From: an uncultured Lachnospiraceae bacterium | GTDB taxonomy: Bacteria; Bacillota; Clostridia; Lachnospirales; Lachnospiraceae | Assembly (NCBI GenBank): GCA_948470755.1 | Contig: CAOKPU010000003.1 | Span: forward strand, 41,739-105,738 | Length of the DNA: 64,000 nt | Reading direction: 5' to 3' | In this document: positions 61,360 to 64,000 of the stretch, piece after piece | Layout of the letters: every line of letters starts with the position of its first letter | How positions within the stretch are numbered: the stretch's first letter is position 1 | Translations under genes and position numbers: made by a program | Notes under the pieces: model-generated | Seen by the model: only the letters and a program-made list of their open reading frames with translations | Databases searched by the model: none | Told to the model about the DNA's origin: nothing

Positions 61360-61959
61360 TCATCCCTGATACTGCACTGCCATCCCACTCCTGTTCTGAA
61401 TGGATGACATTGCTTTTTTCTTTGATATATATCTTCCATGTTCCTTATGAAGCTTCATCGTTTCCAATAAGGAACAATATTTATCTGCGGCGCTTACAAT
61501 CCATGCTTCCCTGCACTGCGGGGGAACTACAGTCAACGGCCACATATGTTTTTTAATAATATCTTTTTCCCGTTCTGTCAATTTATACTCTTTGGAGGCA
61601 TTCCTTAATGCAATGCCCGGATGATAAAACCCATGGAGCCGTTTGATATCCCTATGATATTTATCATGCCAGTCATAAAGAAAGTAATCGTGCAGCAATG
61701 CCCCTCTTACTAGCTCCCGTTGATTACAGGATATATTCAGCTTACGGCTGATTGCAAGGCTGTAAATCGCAACATTGATGCAGTGACTATTCACTGTCAT
61801 ATTCCCATGCTGGATATAATTTTTCGTTCTCATAAAATTATCAGAAGTAAGTATATCATCCCCATATTCCTTCAACAGCCCGTTCCATTCCCTCTGTGCC
61901 TCAAAAAATTTCCTGAACTTTTCCCTTTCCTTTTCGCTTATCCGCTTTTTACTTTTCAT
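61360..61959 (-). CDS. HD domain protein, putative phosphohydrolase
   Basis: About 199 residues. HD metal motifs: HCINVAIYS (first His), LLHDYFLYDWH (HD), HPGIALRNA and a late Asp in AADKYCSL. HD proteins of this kind hydrolyse nucleotides or their derivatives; the substrate is not known. ATG 61959 (AGGAG 10 nt upstream) is chosen over one eleven codons earlier. It lies 62 nt after the L,D-transpeptidase and next to the decarboxylase. Confidence 0.85.
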   Translation of the reverse strand: MKSKKRISEKEREKFRKFFEAQREWNGLLKEYGDDILTSDNFMRTKNYIQHGNMTVNSHCINVAIYSLAISRKLNISCNQRELVRGALLHDYFLYDWHDKYHRDIKRLHGFYHPGIALRNASKEYKLTEREKDIIKKHMWPLTVVPPQCREAWIVSAADKYCSLLETMKLHKEHGRYISKKKAMSSIQNRSGMAVQYQG

Positions 61960-62021
61960 TTTAACCCCGCTCCTAAAATTTTCAAACATCATTTAGTTAT
62001 CTTTCAGGATATCCCCTATCT

Positions 62022-63419
62022 TTAATAATAACATACAACCGGGAATCCGGTATATACATATTCATAAATTATTTTTGCATTTTCAAAGGGAAGATTGATA
62101 CACCCATGAGATCCATTCGTCAAATATATATCACCTCCAAATGATCCCCTCCATGTCGCATCGTGCATTCCGATATTTCCATTAAAAGGCATCCAATAGG
62201 TAACCGGGGTTGCATAATTATCTCCTCTAAGCACTGCATCTCTGGTTTTATATGTTAAACCAAAAACACCCGCCGGTGTATTCCATCCTCTGGCCGCATT
62301 CCCGGAAACAAAATCACTTTCTAAAATCAACTCTCCCTCTATATAAAGATAAAGATGCTGGCTGCCCAAATCAATTTCCACATAAGTATCCCCAATATCC
62401 TTTTGCCCTGGTTGTGCCGCTGTATAACTATATATCGGCTCTTTTTCTATAGTTTCCCCTCTTTTTAAAGCCTTAATCAATTCTTCCCTTTCACTCTCCT
62501 TATCCGTTTTCCATCCATACGCACCGCTTTTCAGTTCTATTTCCCTTCCGTCTGTTGTATGGAATATTCTATTTTTCCCATATGTATCATACTTTTTTGC
62601 CTGCTCCGCCACGAAATCCTTAATCTTATCTTCATCCAACGTTACCTTACTTTTATCAATTATTATCCATTCATGGATAATGTCCTCATCTACAATTACT
62701 TCGTTTCCATTCCAATCATAGACAACCTTAGCCTTTACATACTTATTGGCCTGATCCCTTATATTTATTAGCCTGTCGTTTCCGTCCTTTTTTTCTATCT
62801 CCGCTTCTTTGTAACATCCTTTTTCCTCCAAATCCAATTGCGGCTCTAGGACATCAAGCGCCTCTTTTACAGCCTCTTCCGTTTTACCCTTCAACACTTC
62901 CGTTCCCGGATCCGCCTCTACTATAATATACTCTTTTTCCTCTTCCGAATAGGTCAAATAAGCGTCATTAGGCTTCCTTATATTCTTTGCCTGAAAAAAT
63001 GCCAATTTATTCATTCTTTTTTCCAAAGCATCCTCGTCATATTTCACATGCCACGGAAACTCATAATCATATTTTCTAAATAAACTTAACAGCCATAGCT
63101 TAGGCTCCTGTCCTCTCTTAATTTTTATCAAGGTATCATCCATAAGGAAACGCATATCAATCTCTTCCGGCATAATGATATCGGATAAATCCTCTCTTCC
63201 CAAAACCTCCAGCGCATAATGATCCAGCCGGGAATAAAGCGCTTCTTCTGCCTCGATAGGAGTCTTAAAACTAAAATCTTCCCCTCCTATAATTGTATTA
63301 CAATAATAATGATCTTTAAAATAAAAAGAAATCCCTATATAAGTAGCTATGACTAAAATAAACAAGGAAATTATTGCCGCAAGCCCTAATTTCATCCATA
63401 ACCGTTTCTTCCATTTCAT
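62022..63419 (-). CDS. L,D-transpeptidase (YkuD) with peptidoglycan-binding-4 domains
   Basis: 465 residues. A short cytoplasmic start (MKWKKRLWMKLG), one membrane helix (about 13-33), then two PG_binding_4-like regions and a C-terminal YkuD domain (about 340-465). The catalytic site is complete: NGNIGMHDAT and NGSHGCINLP with the active Cys. It would make 3-3 cross-links in peptidoglycan outside the membrane. GGAGG lies 7 nt before the ATG. A palindrome at 63499-63517 is in its leader. Confidence 0.93.
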   Translation of the reverse strand: MKWKKRLWMKLGLAAIISLFILVIATYIGISFYFKDHYYCNTIIGGEDFSFKTPIEAEEALYSRLDHYALEVLGREDLSDIIMPEEIDMRFLMDDTLIKIKRGQEPKLWLLSLFRKYDYEFPWHVKYDEDALEKRMNKLAFFQAKNIRKPNDAYLTYSEEEKEYIIVEADPGTEVLKGKTEEAVKEALDVLEPQLDLEEKGCYKEAEIEKKDGNDRLINIRDQANKYVKAKVVYDWNGNEVIVDEDIIHEWIIIDKSKVTLDEDKIKDFVAEQAKKYDTYGKNRIFHTTDGREIELKSGAYGWKTDKESEREELIKALKRGETIEKEPIYSYTAAQPGQKDIGDTYVEIDLGSQHLYLYIEGELILESDFVSGNAARGWNTPAGVFGLTYKTRDAVLRGDNYATPVTYWMPFNGNIGMHDATWRGSFGGDIYLTNGSHGCINLPFENAKIIYEYVYTGFPVVCYY

Positions 63420-63498
63420 CTCTTATCCTCCTGATATATTGCAAAAATCCTGCTTACTGATGTTCCCTATTTATAGGAAACCAACTTAACAGTATAAT

Positions 63499-63517
63499 TT
63501 ATATTGCCGCAATATAA
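63499..63517. promoter_or_regulatory. Palindrome upstream of the L,D-transpeptidase gene
   Basis: TTATATTGC-C-GCAATATAA, 9-bp perfect arms, 80 nt before the ATG. Operator-like. The remaining gene-free stretch (63420-63733) is AT-rich, with an ATTTATTTTT/AAAAATAAAT stem near 63618-63644 and the tRNA terminator. Confidence 0.4.
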
Positions 63518-63686
63518 CACTTATCTCTTCCCATATAAAGATTCGGGGAATAGATACTTTTTATATAGATTATGCTATTATGCTGATATTTCCATTCCCT
63601 AACTAATATATGTTCAAATTATTTATTTTTGCAAAAAAATAAATCCATCAAAGCCCAGCCTATTCTATCATTTATTATATAATTAG

Positions 63687-63728
63687 TCAAAAAAAGCTGT
63701 CTCAGATTATTAAATCTAAGACAGCTTC
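63687..63728 (-). terminator. Terminator of the tRNA cluster
   Basis: AAGCTGTCTCAGAT (63694-63707) pairs with ATCTAAGACAGCTT (63714-63727), one mismatch, and on the minus strand is followed by seven T. Confidence 0.9.
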
Positions 63729-63733
63729 TAGCA

Positions 63734-63806
63734 TGAGACATCGGGGATTCGAACCCCGGACAACTTGATTAAAAGTCAAGTGCTCTACCAACTGAGCTAA
63801 TATCCC
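63734..63806 (-). tRNA. tRNA-Lys (anticodon UUU)
   Basis: 73 nt. Acceptor GGGATAT / ATGTCTC with one G-U pair and discriminator A; D arm AGCTCAGTTGGTAGAGC; anticodon arm CTTGA-CTTTTAA-TCAAG, anticodon TTT; T arm CCGGGGTTCGAATCCCCG with GTTCGAAT. No CCA is encoded. Last of the tRNA group, before the terminator. Confidence 0.97.
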
Positions 63807-63871
63807 ATATTTTCATTTTATAACTATAAAAAGCAAAAATATATCTTCCAATAACTATATGATAAAAATAA

Positions 63872-63944
<73 letters not shown>

Positions 63945-63950
63945 ATTGAG

Positions 63951-64000
63951 TAGCGGGGACAGGATTTGAACCTGTGACCTTCGGGTTATGAGCCCGACGA
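63951..64000 (-). tRNA. tRNA-fMet (anticodon CAU), partial at window edge
   Basis: The 3' 50 nt are present. Anticodon arm CGGGCTCATAACCCG: three G-C pairs next to the loop mark the initiator tRNA. Variable AGGTC, T arm with GTTCAAAT, acceptor 3' strand CCCCGCT and A. The 5' part is beyond 64000. Confidence 0.93.

Noticed and set aside
61356-61439. Decarboxylase start at ATG 61439
   Set aside because: It would overlap the HD gene by 80 nt in another frame and add residues unlike the family; GTG 61355 has a suitable ribosome site.

Overview
The window looks like a chromosomal segment of a spore-forming, anaerobic Gram-positive Clostridia member, most likely a gut Lachnospiraceae. Reasons: YesMN-type two-component pairs next to sugar ABC transporters, spmA and spmB, an FMN-type enoyl reductase (fabK) in the fatty-acid operon, a yaaO-yaaR-holB-ricT-yabB-rsmI block like that of Bacillus, and sigma-A promoters with strong GGAGG ribosome sites. 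Almost every gene is on the minus strand. I see no phage, transposase, rRNA or CRISPR array.

Layout, left to right. 1-2938: the end of a YesM/YesN-type pair and an AraR-type repressor. 3105-7209: a membrane-anchored DUF885 protein, an M3 oligopeptidase and a FabT-like MarR regulator. 7286-9694: an ECF sigma factor with its own ECF-type promoter and three unrecognised, charged, soluble proteins. 9699-10973: a predicted secreted glycoside hydrolase. 11137-20748: a nine-gene sugar sensing and uptake cluster made of an AraC-type response regulator, a histidine kinase with no sensor domain, an RbsA-like protein that has lost all its ATPase motifs, a short RbsC-like protein, then a complete binding protein, ATPase and permease, and an MBL hydrolase. 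20829-25062: the araA-araB-araD arabinose operon. 25124-28010: a membrane Mrr-like nuclease, a bacteriohemerythrin and a predicted ABC-class ATPase. 28070-36810: a beta-galactoside operon (binding protein, two permeases, two-subunit LacLM beta-galactosidase) behind a membrane AraC regulator.

36894-47937 is mixed: spmB, a GH32 fructosidase with a fructosamine kinase, an MscS channel, a hemerythrin/CheX-like fusion facing an HD-GYP and PilZ pair (cyclic-di-GMP), a lipoprotein, asparaginase, spmA and a TRIC-type channel. 47987-54099 holds the fatty-acid operon acpP-fabK-fabD-fabG-fabF-fabZ-fabH, bracketed by two direct copies of an 84-85 bp cloverleaf repeat. A TTTGA-N3-TCAAA palindrome lies at the acpP promoter and also at the promoter of the FabT-like gene 46 kb away, so that regulator probably controls the operon and itself. 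54097-63419 carries rsmI, trmN6, ricT, holB, yaaR, pyk, a YaaO-type decarboxylase, an HD protein and an L,D-transpeptidase. The window ends with three tRNA genes (Lys, Phe, initiator Met).

The most unusual items are the catalytically dead ABC pair joined to a sensorless kinase, the ECF operon with no visible anti-sigma factor, the cloverleaf repeat that supplies the stop codons of fabH and rsmI, and the hemerythrin/CheX-like fusion. All function calls rest on reading motifs and gene order by eye; no database search was run.
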